A stretch of 64,000 bases of DNA from the NCBI GenBank assembly GCA_009869945.1, contig WIXG01000011.1:372001-436000 (forward strand). The letters run 5' to 3'. Below are positions 49,684 to 60,071 of the stretch, piece by piece. This stretch comes from Mesaphorura yosii (taxonomy: Eukaryota > Arthropoda > Collembola > Poduromorpha > Tullbergiidae). The position numbers and the translations under genes are program-made. The first letter of the stretch is position 1, and each line of letters begins with the position of its first letter. The notes beneath the pieces are model-generated. The model was given only the letters and a program-made list of their open reading frames with translations, was not told where the DNA came from and made no database searches.

Positions 49684-52317
49684 ATGAAGAATTTACTAAG
49701 CAGCAATGCACAGTCAATGGTGCTGGTCCGTATTTTACATCGGCAGCTCTCTTCCAGAGCTTTGACATTGTGTCCGATTGCTGAGGCTTGCACTCGTGGT
49801 TACTCGTACCAGCGTCAATATCACCTCTCGTGTCTAATAATTGGAGTCCCGGCGCAGAAACGAAGGTTCACCACTTGCTCGGTATGCGGACAGAACAGTC
49901 AGGCAGTCTCCTCCAGCGGAAAGCCAATATTTCCCGTGAATCTTGAGCAATTCCCGCCGGAACGCATTCGTAATTTTAGTATCATCGCCCATGTTGATCA
50001 CGGGAAAAGTACCCTGGCCGATAGGCTGCTTGAAGTTACTGGTAAGCAATGCTTCTGCATTGCTTTGACACTAATTCAAGAATCTCGTGTTCATGTCATA
50101 TGTGTTGTAGGCACCATTTCTAAGTCATCTGACAATAAACAAATCCTGGACAGGCTGCAAGTGGAACGCGAAAGAGGAATCACTGTGAAGGCCCAAACCT
50201 CATCCATGATCTACAAATCACCCAGTGATGGAATCACATATTTGTTGAACCTGATTGATACTCCAGGCCATGTCGACTTCTCTTATGAAGTAGCACGGTC
50301 CATGAAAGCTTGTCAAGGAGTCATACTGCTTGTCGATGCTAATCAAGGAGTTCAGGTATAAAAATCTTATAGTTCACAACATAGAAAGAAAAACACTGAC
50401 TGTTGACGGTTTACAGGCACAAACGGTCGCGAATTTTTATCTGGCATTTGAGCATGAACTCCCCGTTATTCCAGTTCTTAACAAAATTGACTTGAAGCAC
50501 GCTCAACCGGAAGCTGTGATGGAACAGTTGGAAACGCTGTTTGACATCCTGCCTGAGACGGTCTTAAAAATATCGGCAAAGAATGGAATTGGCATCGAGG
50601 AACTCCTGGAGACTGTCATTAAAAAAATTCCTCCTCCTAAGGGAAGTCGCACCAATCCGCCCAAGGCTTTAATCTTTGACTCGTGGTATGATAAATATCG
50701 AGGTGTGGCAATGCTTGTGGCTATCCACGACGGCTTCTTTAAATTGGGGCAATCCATATCATTGGCATACACCAAGAAGTCTTATGAAATCAAAGATATC
50801 GGCGTTTTGTACCCAGACCCCGTGCCAATGAAGACTGTGTAAGTAAATATCAGAAGAGTCAAAGAAAAGCGTATAGAAATGTAACCTTACAAACTTTTTT
50901 GTTTAGATTTGCGGGACAGGTGGCTTACATTCTATGCAGCATGAAAACAATTCAAGAAGCACACATGGGTGATACGGTGTACGCAACTTCCAGTCCTGTC
51001 GAACCATTTGAAGGGTTTCAAAAGGCGAAGCCAATGGTTTATGCTGGAGTTTATCCAATGGACCAATCTGAGCTACCTCAATTGAGACAAGCGTTGGAAA
51101 AATTAGTTTTGAATGATCCAAGCGTTTCTTGCGCAGTCGAATCTAGGTTAGTTATTAGTTGCATTCTGGTTCTGCATGTCTCAATGAATTAGAGTGAAAC
51201 GTTTTCTTACAGTCCAGCTTTGGGTCAGGGGTGGAGAATGGGATTTCTCGGTGTGCTTCACATGGACGTGTTTAATCAGAGGCTGGAACAAGAATATGAT
51301 GCCGAAGTTGTTCTGACATGCCCAAATGTTCCTGTAAAAATTAAAATTCACGGTGCGAAGAACATCAAATTATATGGAGGCACAGACACCCTTACAATTC
51401 ACAACCCTACTACCCTTCCAAATCCAGATATCATCGTTGAGATGTACGAGCCATTTGTAAATGGCACTATTATCACACCAGGTATGCAAAAAGTCACCGG
51501 AACAAAAACAAGAGTCTAAGATATTGCCCCATTTATAATGCAGATGTTTACACTCGTGAAATCATGTCACTTTGCATGGATTGCCGTGGAATTCACAAGA
51601 GTTCGAAGAATCTTTCTGCCGATCGTGTCTTGATGACTTTTAAACTGCCGTTGAATGAAATTATCATCGACTTTTTCGATAAACTGAAGTCAATAACGTC
51701 TGGATACGCATCCTTTGACTACGAAGAAGCTGGCTATGAAGCTTCACCTTTAGTAAAAGTAGGTTCACTTATGATCACTGCTTAATGATAGTTTAAAAAT
51801 GATTTTCTCTCGATTTAGCTCGATATATTGTTAAACGGCGAGCTGGTCGAAGAAATGAGCACAATCGTTCACGCTTCAAAGGCTCGCGATATGGGGAAAT
51901 CCATTTGTGCCAAATTAAAGGAAATTATTGAGAGGCATCAGTTTCCTGTAAGTATAACATCATCAATGTGGATGAAATTCTCGATGAAATTTGACAACTT
52001 ATTCTTTTCAGATCGCCCTACAAGCTGCAGTTCGTGGCAAAATCTTAGCTCGGGATGACATCAAGGCAGTGAGGAAGGACGTGACAGCAAAACTGGTATG
52101 TCATAAAATTTCACATGAAAGCGTGCGCTAATTCCTATTTGTGTCATCATTGGCATATGCCATTGATCTAACATTTGAATTTTGCAATTAGCACGGAGGA
52201 GACATAACTCGAAAGAAGAAATTGCTGAAACGGCAAGCCGAGGGAAAGAGGAGAATGAAAATGGTTGGCAAAATTGAAATGCCCAGGGAAACATTTATTA
52301 AAATCCTTCAAAAATGA
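49684..52317 (+). CDS. GUF1: GUF1, mitochondrial EF4/LepA GTPase
   Basis: Nine exons (49684..50041, 50111..50355, 50417..50838, 50907..51146, 51213..51481, 51544..51758, 51819..51947, 52012..52095, 52192..52317) join in phase to 695 residues. GUF1 is the mitochondrial matrix EF4 that back-translocates or remobilises stalled ribosomes. A basic mitochondrial leader (about 1-60) precedes the GTPase domain: G1 AHVDHGKS (102-109), G2 in [13 protein letters not shown]3 [12 protein letters not shown]4 NKIDL, G5 SAK. EF-G-like domains II, III and V follow ([36 protein letters not shown]). The EF4-specific C-terminal domain is basic and complete ([20 protein letters not shown]). Met12 is an alternative start. 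Confidence 0.97.
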
Positions 52318-52402
52318 CAATGTTATTTAGTGCTTAGCTTGATTGTAATTTAGAGAATAGCTCCATGTTATTAAATTATTTTTAACAATGCTCATGTTAA
52401 GA

Positions 52403-52408
52403 AATAAA
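52403..52408 (+). promoter_or_regulatory. Polyadenylation signal, GUF1
   Basis: AATAAA 85 nt after the stop. Confidence 0.6.
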
Positions 52409-52520
52409 ATGTCCAAAGGTAAATCAAAACACAAAGGCCAATTTACAAAAGTTCAGTTTCTTAGCATCGGCGTGAACTCGTGAATATTTCCAAAAGAATC
52501 TTAGAATTTCTTATCATTTC

Positions 52521-53098
52521 TCATTTGCTGTCCTGGACCGTCAGTCCTTTGTCCACTCGTGCTACCGGTACAATCTGTAACGAAAATGTTCGCACCGTTT
52601 GAGTAAACAAAACGATTGACTCGACACACTCCAGAGTTCCCGGGAGAAGCTTACCGAAACTTTTCTGTGCTCCCCATCCACATCCTCGTTCCGCGTGACA
52701 ACGATTCTTTCATTTGAGCCGTTGTACCAACTGTTCTCAATTAATCCTGTTCCACGTCGACCAAGAGTCCGCAGTCCTTTGCTGTGCACGTCGATATGCC
52801 TGCAAAGCAAACATGAAGTTCATGTCAGTTATCGCAATCCACAACGCAAGAGAATATTGCGCGTGTGCGAATTATTAGGGAGTGCCCGATTTTTTACTAA
52901 GCTTACTTACGTGGACCCATGTTTCAATTCATGGTACTGAAAGCAACAAATCTGGCTGCAGAAGATTGAAAGCGAGTTTAAGTCAGCAGGTTGATCAGTG
53001 CTTGCTATCATAATGTTGTTGCATTCTGTATTTGCGCAACGCAGCTTTCTTGAATTCTCAGGCAATACTGGAATTGCCTGCTCATTAGCTTTTAACAT
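52521..53098 (-). CDS. Small treble-clef-like zinc-finger protein (128 residues), family not recognised
   Basis: Three minus-strand exons, 52911..53098, 52655..52799 and 52521..52574, keep phase across CCAC|GTAAGT / TTTGCAG and TTTCG|GTAAGC / GTTACAG. The 128-residue product begins at the first in-frame ATG (MLKANEQAIPVLPENS). It has CANTECNN, then FCSQICCFQYHELK about 20 residues later; this C-x4-C ... C-x3-C-C plus His resembles MYM/TRASH or FCS-type zinc fingers. The rest is polar (THIDVHSKGLRTLGRRGTG…IVVTRNEDVDGE) with no other domain I know. Earlier exons may exist. Its function is unknown. Its left end is tail-to-tail with GUF1. Confidence 0.6.
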
Positions 53099-54055
53099 GG
53101 TGATGTACTTGAAGTAAACGATGAGTAGCCTCCACGACGAGATCAGCTCTGGTGTTGTCACAATTTGATATCTTCATCCATCAAAATCTGCAATTACATC
53201 AGACTATTAGACACAGCCACATCACGCTTACGCACCGACGCCAGCGCATTGCTTGCACTGTTACGATACACGTTGTTTTATCCAGGTGGTGCCGCGACTG
53301 CCAAAGTCGACTGAGAGCCCTGGAGTGGGAACGCTGATGGCTAATGTGTGCGAGACGTCTTGGAAGCATAAGAGGAGGGTCATGAATCATTGAACGCTTC
53401 GTTTATTTGCTACAAATGACAGGATCTGAGAATTGTGCTCTGATAATAAGCTAAGAGTCTGCGGCGGCGGGTCCTCCGACGAATTTATGAATGGGAAGAC
53501 GGGCTAGACGGGGGGTAATAACTACGGCGCGCAAGAATTCTGCCGTAATAGTACAAAGGAAATTAACTTACCGGTGTAATCTGTAATCTGCTTGCGCTTT
53601 CGCGTCATTCACGTTGGCTTGACCTTTGCACCTGGCTAATGCCCCAAAACCGACTCGCCTCGCCGGTCAAAACCTAGAATATACGTATTTCACTTTCAAG
53701 AGAAAAGCTTGTCTGTTTAAACAGCTTTGCATCAAGTTCCTTCGCATTTCGCGGTCACGAAAGCTTTCCGTATAAAGGATTTATTCGAATCGATTCACGA
53801 CTCGATTCGAGTGGCAAATCCCGAAAGTATGTTTTATGTGAATTGAATTATCGGCAAAATATTCGCAAAACTTTGTTTGTGTAACTAAGATCGGTACATC
53901 TTAATCAGGATTCAAGACCGCAGTCAATTGGCAGTTAATAGTTTCCGGATCCTTTGAGGTAAGGCGACGGTTTTGAAATTGAATGTGGATGGATTAGATT
54001 GCAAAATCTTAATCATTTCGATGCTTGAATTGTTATCAGGTAGCGGCTGCATATA
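53099..54055. other. Divergent region, zinc-finger gene and SF3B5
   Basis: Contains 5' sequences of the minus-strand zinc-finger gene and the SF3B5 promoter. An acceptor-like TTGCAG near 53190 on the minus strand could mark an extra upstream exon, but the frame after it has a stop. Nothing else is supported. Confidence 0.45.
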
Positions 54056-54328
54056 ATGGCGACAGGCAGTGGTGGTGAAAGATACAACATCCACAGTCAG
54101 CTGGAGCATTTGCAGTCAAAATATATCGGTACTGGACACGCCGACACTTTGAAGCAAGAATGGGTCACTAATCAGCATCGTGATACGTTCGCTTCAATCT
54201 TAGGACATAATGACCTCCTTAATTACATGGCTCTTTGCGAAAACGAGACCAAGGCTAGAGTAAGATTCAATCTTGTAGAAAAGATGTTACAACCGTGTGG
54301 CCCACCGCAGGAAAAAATGGAGGACTGA
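54056..54328 (+). CDS. SF3B5: Splicing factor 3B subunit 5 (SF3b10)
   Basis: Single-exon CDS of 90 residues, against 86 in human. SF3B5 is a small core subunit of SF3b within U2 snRNP, where it wedges against the SF3B1 HEAT repeats to support branch-site recognition. It also occurs in SAGA of flies. Conserved blocks YNIHSQLEHLQSKYIGTGHA, HNDLLNYMALCENETKAR and VEKMLQPCGPP cover nearly the whole protein. Only the first residues (MATGSGGE) and the last few differ from the family norm. Confidence 0.97.
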   Translation: MATGSGGERYNIHSQLEHLQSKYIGTGHADTLKQEWVTNQHRDTFASILGHNDLLNYMALCENETKARVRFNLVEKMLQPCGPPQEKMED

Positions 54329-54391
54329 TACCTAGGACCAACTTCCTGTAAATTTGATTATGTTCCCTTATGTGTAAGCTCTTATTTCGAT

Positions 54392-54397
54392 TTTATT
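54392..54397 (-). promoter_or_regulatory. Polyadenylation signal, P450 gene
   Basis: Minus-strand AATAAA about 60 nt past the P450 stop, overlapping the 3' UTR of SF3B5. Confidence 0.6.
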
Positions 54398-54407
54398 TAC
54401 GTAAATC

Positions 54408-54413
54408 ATTAAA
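54408..54413 (+). promoter_or_regulatory. Polyadenylation signal (ATTAAA), SF3B5
   Basis: ATTAAA variant 79 nt after the SF3B5 stop, placed past the convergent P450 signal. The two mature 3' UTRs should therefore be complementary for some tens of bases. Confidence 0.55.
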
Positions 54414-54456
54414 GACAAAAAGTATTTGAGCATTCCTATGATCTGTTGCACAGAAT

Positions 54457-56431
54457 TCAGTCTCTTAATTTAACAAGACATTTGTACGGCTGCGGTCCAA
54501 TTGTAATTCCGCTTAGAATGCATTCTAAAGAAGGATGAGGGGAATCGGGAGCGGGAAGGAGCTTATAACGCTGCAGCAGTGATGTGAAGAATGTGAACAT
54601 TGTGACCTTGGCCATAGAGTAGCCCAGGCATGTTCGCCTTCCACCTCCAAATGTCAGCAGTTTCTTTTCATTGATCAGCACTCCAGTGGCTGCGTCGAGG
54701 AATCGTGTCGGATTGAAATCCTCACTGTTTGTCCAGACTGTGGGATCTTTGTTGATTTTCAGCACGTTTATGCCCGCAAATGCATTCTGAACAAAAATAA
54801 CACGACCATGAATGCAGTCCGGTCAAATAAAAAAATGCTGAAGAAACCTTTGGAATTGTGCAGTCTCCAAGTGTGGCTCCGTTCACGGCTGACCTCGGAA
54901 TAATGGGCAACACTGGTCGGAGCCTCAAAACTTCCAGGAGTACAGCTTCTGTGTATGGCATTCTAAAATGGGATGGAATTGGAATGGAGTTAATATTGAA
55001 AATACAATGCCAAGTGAGATGGAGGGCTTTACAACCTGAAGCGGTCGGTTGCGCTGGGGCGTCTCTTTCTTTCAACTACCCTGTCAATTTCTTCTTGTAC
55101 CTTCCGTTGAACTTCAGGGTACCTGACCATGTACAGCATCGCAAATTCCAGCGTGTTTGGCGTTGTATCGACTCCGGTATTTAAAAGATCGACGCAGCAC
55201 TGAATCAGATTTTCGTCTGTATTGGAAATTGAGAGAAGTGAGACGAGCTACTTAGTAAAGAAATCTGTCAAGTCGAAAAGTCTTACATGAGAAAACATCC
55301 GATGGAGCATCTTTTTTCGCATCAATTTGTTGCAAAAACTTGTCAATGAAATCTTCGAGCTCCCTCGATTTGTAGCTTTGAGTTCTCAATCGTTCGTCCA
55401 CGATTTTCTGCAAGTAAAGATAATTCAAATAATTGATTTTCTATTTGATCGCTCTTTTCTTCATCGCTGACGCACTGACCTTGAAAATATTCTGCCCTTT
55501 TATGTACGCCTGACAAACTTGCTGATGATGTGTCATGCCCGGAATAAATCTGAGAAACGGAAATCCGTATAGTGGCTGTGTACCAACCGACACGAGGCTT
55601 GACGTCTCCTTCAAGAATTTCACCAACTCTTTCATTTCAGTGTCCTCAGACGTGAATCTGGTCCCGCACATAATTTTCCACAGAATATTTAGTGCTGAAA
55701 AATTGAACCGTCTTTCCATCGACATGACTCCGTCCAATGACAAAAGCCTGTCCTTTTCGAAGTTTGTCAAAAATTCATCGAGCTCGTCCTGTAGACTCGC
55801 GTCCATCATTTTCAGCTCTCCGAATCCGAATTCCACAAGGGACCGTATCACAAAGCGGCGACTCTCCTTCTGAAGCTCGCCGTGGCCAGGCAGCACGCCG
55901 AGATTCTTCTTCTGTGAATAATCGTAGTACATCGGATGTGCCGGCACTCGTCCATTCCATTCGTCAGAGTTTAAAATCTCTTTTGCTGTTTTGTAATCCT
56001 GGACGAGCACTGCCGGAAATCATCACAAATTCAATATAACTATTACCTACTGCCTTTTTGATTTTCGCCGTCGTCTTACCGAAGTATTGAAATCCTGCAT
56101 AAAATCCAAGTACTGAACTTTTGTATGCGCTGGACAGAATTTCTGCCAATTCAAAATTCTTCTTGTTGCGTGCGAGGAGGCTGATCTGGATGGCGCTACC
56201 TAAAAGAGCGAAATTTTAGTTAGAGAAGCCCCGAATACACGAATTGACCCGGTCAATTTTACCAATGAATGGAAGACTCAGTGGACCAGGCAACATTTTC
56301 TTCTTTCTGCTCTTGTACATCAAAGCGAGTTTCCTCCAGCAGCCCGGCGGACGCCCACCAAAAGAAGACACGACGACACAAATACAAGAGAATACGATAA
56401 GGAATACTGACCAATCAAGGACAAGTAGCAT
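54457..56431 (-). CDS. Cytochrome P450, CYP2-clan-like (521 residues)
   Basis: Seven minus-strand exons (56263..56431, 56080..56199, 55480..56009, 55287..55407, 55036..55216, 54848..54962, 54457..54786) join in phase to 521 residues. The N-terminus is a membrane anchor (LLVLDWSVFLIVFSCICVVV) followed by the Pro hinge MLPGPLSLPFIG, as in microsomal P450s. Catalytic landmarks are present: I-helix TGVDTTPNTL, K-helix EVLRLRP, FNPTRFLD, and the haem loop FGGGRRTCLG with its Cys ligand. It is a haem-thiolate monooxygenase at the ER that needs P450 reductase. The YPEVQRKVQEEID segment and haem loop favour the CYP2 clan, but the subfamily and substrate (hormone synthesis or xenobiotics) cannot be told by eye. 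All key residues are intact. Confidence 0.93.
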
Positions 56432-57241
56432 CTTGAATTTGAAACTGGCACTGGCACTCTCGCAGGTAGAAAAGCACGGGACTGTGGTGTGGACTGACTC
56501 CAGGCCAACGCTTCATTCAGACTGGAGCCCATATTCTTGAAGTTCCTACTTTAATCACACACAAAGCCCTGAACCTGGAAGTCAGTCACATTAAGAATTT
56601 TGAACGTATTGGTCGTGAGTGTGAGAATCTTCGTCTTCAAACTCCAATTTCATTCATTACGAACGCTTAATGCATTGCATCGTAATAGTTGCGTGCTCAC
56701 AACTTGTCACTTGACATTGACATTGATCCAAATATCTCACCATTTACGGCTTACGCCTTTTAGGGGTACGTGCTCTTCTCGAAAATGACATAAAATGGCT
56801 AATGGTCTAATGGCCGACTTCAGGGCGTGAGAATTGTTTATTAAAAATTGAGGCGTGCTTAACATGTCAGGAAAACTAAAATTTAAAAATCTCCGTCTCA
56901 CGAGTTGAGTTGAATTGAATGAAGCAATGGGCAATTTTCTCTATGAGGAATGAAATAATGGAATGATGCTGGTTCTATTGACAAGAAATTGCGCTGGCAT
57001 TAATTTAACCTCATGAGTCACGAAACACCGACACAGACATCGAAGATGAACTTCCAAAAGGACAAAATTAGACAAATTACCTATAATTGATTCTACTTTG
57101 ACACGCAAACCACAGGCGTTTGAAAGACAGATTTTGAAGTCTAGCCACGACCTCGACTACGATACGGCAATTTGAATCGGCAACTCCGCAGTATTGAGAT
57201 TCGTGCAAAAACGGAAACTGGTATTTGAGACTCTGGCAAAC
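56432..57241. other. P450-OBP divergent region
   Basis: Promoters of the P450 (minus) and first odorant-binding-protein gene (plus). Short frames here have no support. An ATTGCAT-type motif lies at 56671-56680. Confidence 0.5.
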
Positions 57242-58631
57242 ATGAACTCAAAATCTGCGATTTCGACTTCATTAATTTTACTGCTGGCAATAAATTTCAT
57301 TGTAAGTGAACTGACGACGCGCTTCGATCACAAAAATATCCAGTCCGTTCCAAATTCTGTACTGTAATTTGTAATTTTCTAGAATTATGCAACCGCACAA
57401 GAAGAGGCCGAAAGTGCAACCGACTCATCCAAGACTGGAAATGGCATGATCTGGAAAACTTGCCAACAAGAGACTATTGACAATCTTGAACTGACGCAAG
57501 CGACGGAGTTCTGTATGGCTAATGCATCTCAACCCTGGAAAGGTCAGAGGCAGAATCGAGGCATGGCGAAAAATTGGGTATATATTCAGACTCAACGCAT
57601 TGCATTCAATTTGCAAATGCTTTAAATGGTGTATTGTTTCAGTGTTTCCGCGCCTGCCAACTCAAGCAACTTGGATGGGTAAAATAGCTCAACAGCGATG
57701 ATAGCGTAAATGAAGTGCTCACTTTGCAAATATCTTTAACCCAATTTACGCATTCCAATTCCAGGTTTACGACGTAGACTCTGAAGACGCTGATGCATAC
57801 CAAGGATTTAATCGAACCAAGGCACTTGACTCAGTGCGAGAAATATTTCCCAGCGACATTCACGTGCGATTGCAGTATGGAATTCTTAAATGCGCAAAAT
57901 CAGGTAATTGTCTTCTCAAGCCGCACTCACAAACTGCCACGATGCGACGGCAGAGCACTTAACATGGTAATTTCCAATTGCGGTTCTTCTGAATTGCGAA
58001 TCGCGTGACAAAAGAACAAAATGCAAACACAACGCAAAGAAAAAAAGCGCTTTAAATGGAGCTCATACTGTCAAGCTGAATCCATGCACGCGTACGCAGG
58101 AAACTTGCCATTATGTTATCGTGATCCATTCAATGGCGCATGGCTCTTTTGTGTTGGATTAATTTCAACCCTCGTTTTCCTGATTCCAGATGCTGCTGAA
58201 GGTCTTCGTGCGAATAAGCCGAGATGTAACTCGTACGCCAAGTTGGTGAGGTGTATTGATAGAGTCGTGCGGGTGGTGAGTCAACTGGTGTCGTGCTTAA
58301 TCCACGAATAGTAAGCTGATTTGAATGAGACTGGTGGCTAAAAGTTGATGTTGGTTGTAATTGGCAGAACTGCAAACGTCCGAAGCGAACAACGACAGGG
58401 GCTTCAAGCGCCGTGTCTGAGTTAGAGTCTGAATCAACTGCAGCTGCTGATATGGTCGATGAAGAGGAAATGCCTTCTCCCACGTCCACACCGACACCAG
58501 CGTTAGCGCCTGATAAAGACGACGATGATGCTGCTGGAAGATCAGACTCCGAAAATACTGATGGCGAAGATGGCAAGAATACTGAAGGCAATTCAAATAG
58601 CAGCACGACGGAAGAACCGGATACTGAATAG
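57242..58631 (+). CDS. Odorant-binding protein (8-Cys) with acidic C-terminal tail, 259 residues
   Basis: Exons 57242..57301, 57383..57577, 57643..57678, 57765..57903, 58190..58275 and 58368..58631 join in phase. A signal peptide (MNSKSAISTSLILLLAINFI) precedes a PBP/GOBP fold: soluble helical carriers of odorants or other small hydrophobics, usually in sensillar lymph. Classic signatures are the Cys-x3-Cys pair (WCFRACQ, alone in a 36-nt exon) and Cys-x8-Cys (RCNSYAKLVRC). Eight cysteines occur in all; the two extra ones would add a disulfide to the usual three. The mature fold ends near residue 175. A Ser/Thr/Asp/Glu-rich tail of about 80 residues follows, which most OBPs (about 140 residues) lack. 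The last donor (GTG|GTGAGT) could shift by three bases. Confidence 0.87.
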
Positions 58632-59140
58632 ACACAAAGCAGTTGCTTTGTGTTCGTTTCTCGGGATTCTAGCTATTTTATGGCACAGATTCTAGCTCCG
58701 CCAGTTTAACAGAATTAGCCATGAAATAATTCTTGGAATATTAATAAAAAAGTACAAGTTAATTATGGCAAATTGGAATGCATTTGTTCTGCCTCGCTTC
58801 AGATTCAGATTCTGCGAATATTTTTTGTTCGTTCTGATCACACCTGGGTCGACACGACTGGACTCTGGACGGGATAATAATAGATCTCGTAATTCACCGC
58901 AGAGATTCGAGGAAAGCAGTACCTGTGTGGAAATTAGTACTAACAATGACTTGATAATTCCCTTTTGTAATCACTTCACAGCCTTGCTGGCTCATGTTAT
59001 TCTGGCCTGGGTCCACTATAGTATAAAATGGCCTGCTTCAATTTGTGTCAATTACGAGTTACAGCCGGTAGCAGTTTTTGAGCTTAGCTGAGGATTGAAT
59101 TGAGTTGATAACTTCTCGTCTTTCGTGTTTTGCTAGCAAA
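58632..59140. other. OBP intergenic spacer
   Basis: Carries the first OBP 3' UTR and signal (58743) and the second OBP promoter and leader. No gene is seen. Confidence 0.55.
58743..58748 (+). promoter_or_regulatory. Polyadenylation signal, first OBP
   Basis: AATAAA 112 nt after the stop. Confidence 0.6.
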
Positions 59141-59969
59141 ATGGCTCTGGTCAAGTTCTCATTTTTCCTGGCAGTGTGCGTAGCTTCCCTGCTGATTGTC
59201 ACTAAACTACCTTCAGCTGTAAGTCTTATTTCATTTTTTTATGAGTTCGTTCAAATCAGTAATCCGATAAGGACTGATTCGACTTTCGATGCAGGAAGCT
59301 GGTGGAGACGGACACGCCCACGGCAAACACTTTGGCGGTGGTGGAATCTTCAGGAGATGCTTGAATATTAGCATTACGGAGACATCCCAGCTGACTGCTG
59401 CAAATGCTACCTGCAGGACACAACTGAATCTTAACACTCCACCTGCTGAAGGCGAACGCAACAAGAACTGGCGTGTAAGTAAAATTGTCTTTGGAATCCT
59501 TCATTAAACGCTTCACAAGCTGCAACAACTTCAATTTTATATTTATTTCAGTGCATGGGAAGCTGCATTCTGACCCAGATGGGAGTGGTAAGCGACGGCA
59601 ACAACGAAGTGAACAAGTCCCATGGAGCCCGACAATTGACAGTTCGTTCATTTCTCTTCTCAAATAGATAACAGCTGAAGACACGCTGAACACCAACGGA
59701 GTGAGCTCCTTCGTAGATGCTCTCTACCCTGAAGCCGTTCGAGCCAATCTGAAAACCGGAATCGGCGCATGTTCATCAACACCAGCCGACACTGGTAAAA
59801 CTAGCAAAATGCTCAAGATTGTGCAGTTGCTCATTGTCGCCATTGCTGCCTGTTTTTAGTGACCGATACCACCGCAAATCCTTGTGGAAAGACCCAGTCT
59901 TTGGAAAAATGCATTATGAAGGCCATCCATCAAGTTTGCATGCCTTCAAAACCTGCTACAGCTGCATGA
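59141..59969 (+). CDS. Odorant-binding protein (8-Cys), 176 residues
   Basis: Exons 59141..59218, 59295..59474, 59552..59587, 59668..59794 and 59860..59969 join in phase. A signal peptide (KFSFFLAVCVASLLIV) is followed by a short Gly/His-rich stretch and then the PBP/GOBP fold. The Cys-x3-Cys pair (CMGSCILTQMGV) again lies in a 36-nt exon, as in the gene upstream, and Cys-x8-Cys (CGKTQSLEKC) is followed by x8-Cys. Eight cysteines have nearly the same spacing as the upstream paralogue. The acidic tail is absent: the protein stops nine residues after the last Cys. Reading through the exon-3 donor gives a dead-end frame, which supports the spliced form. It probably arose by tandem duplication; the ligand is unknown. 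Confidence 0.9.
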
Positions 59970-60065
59970 AAAAGTAAAAAGGTGATGGTAAATATGCTTT
60001 AGTGGGATCATTCTTGTCATTCTGACCAAACTCAATGAATTCCTTCTATCCTTTATTTATTCGGC

Positions 60066-60071
60066 AATAAA
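60066..60071 (+). promoter_or_regulatory. Polyadenylation signal, second OBP
   Basis: AATAAA 97 nt after the stop. Confidence 0.6.
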
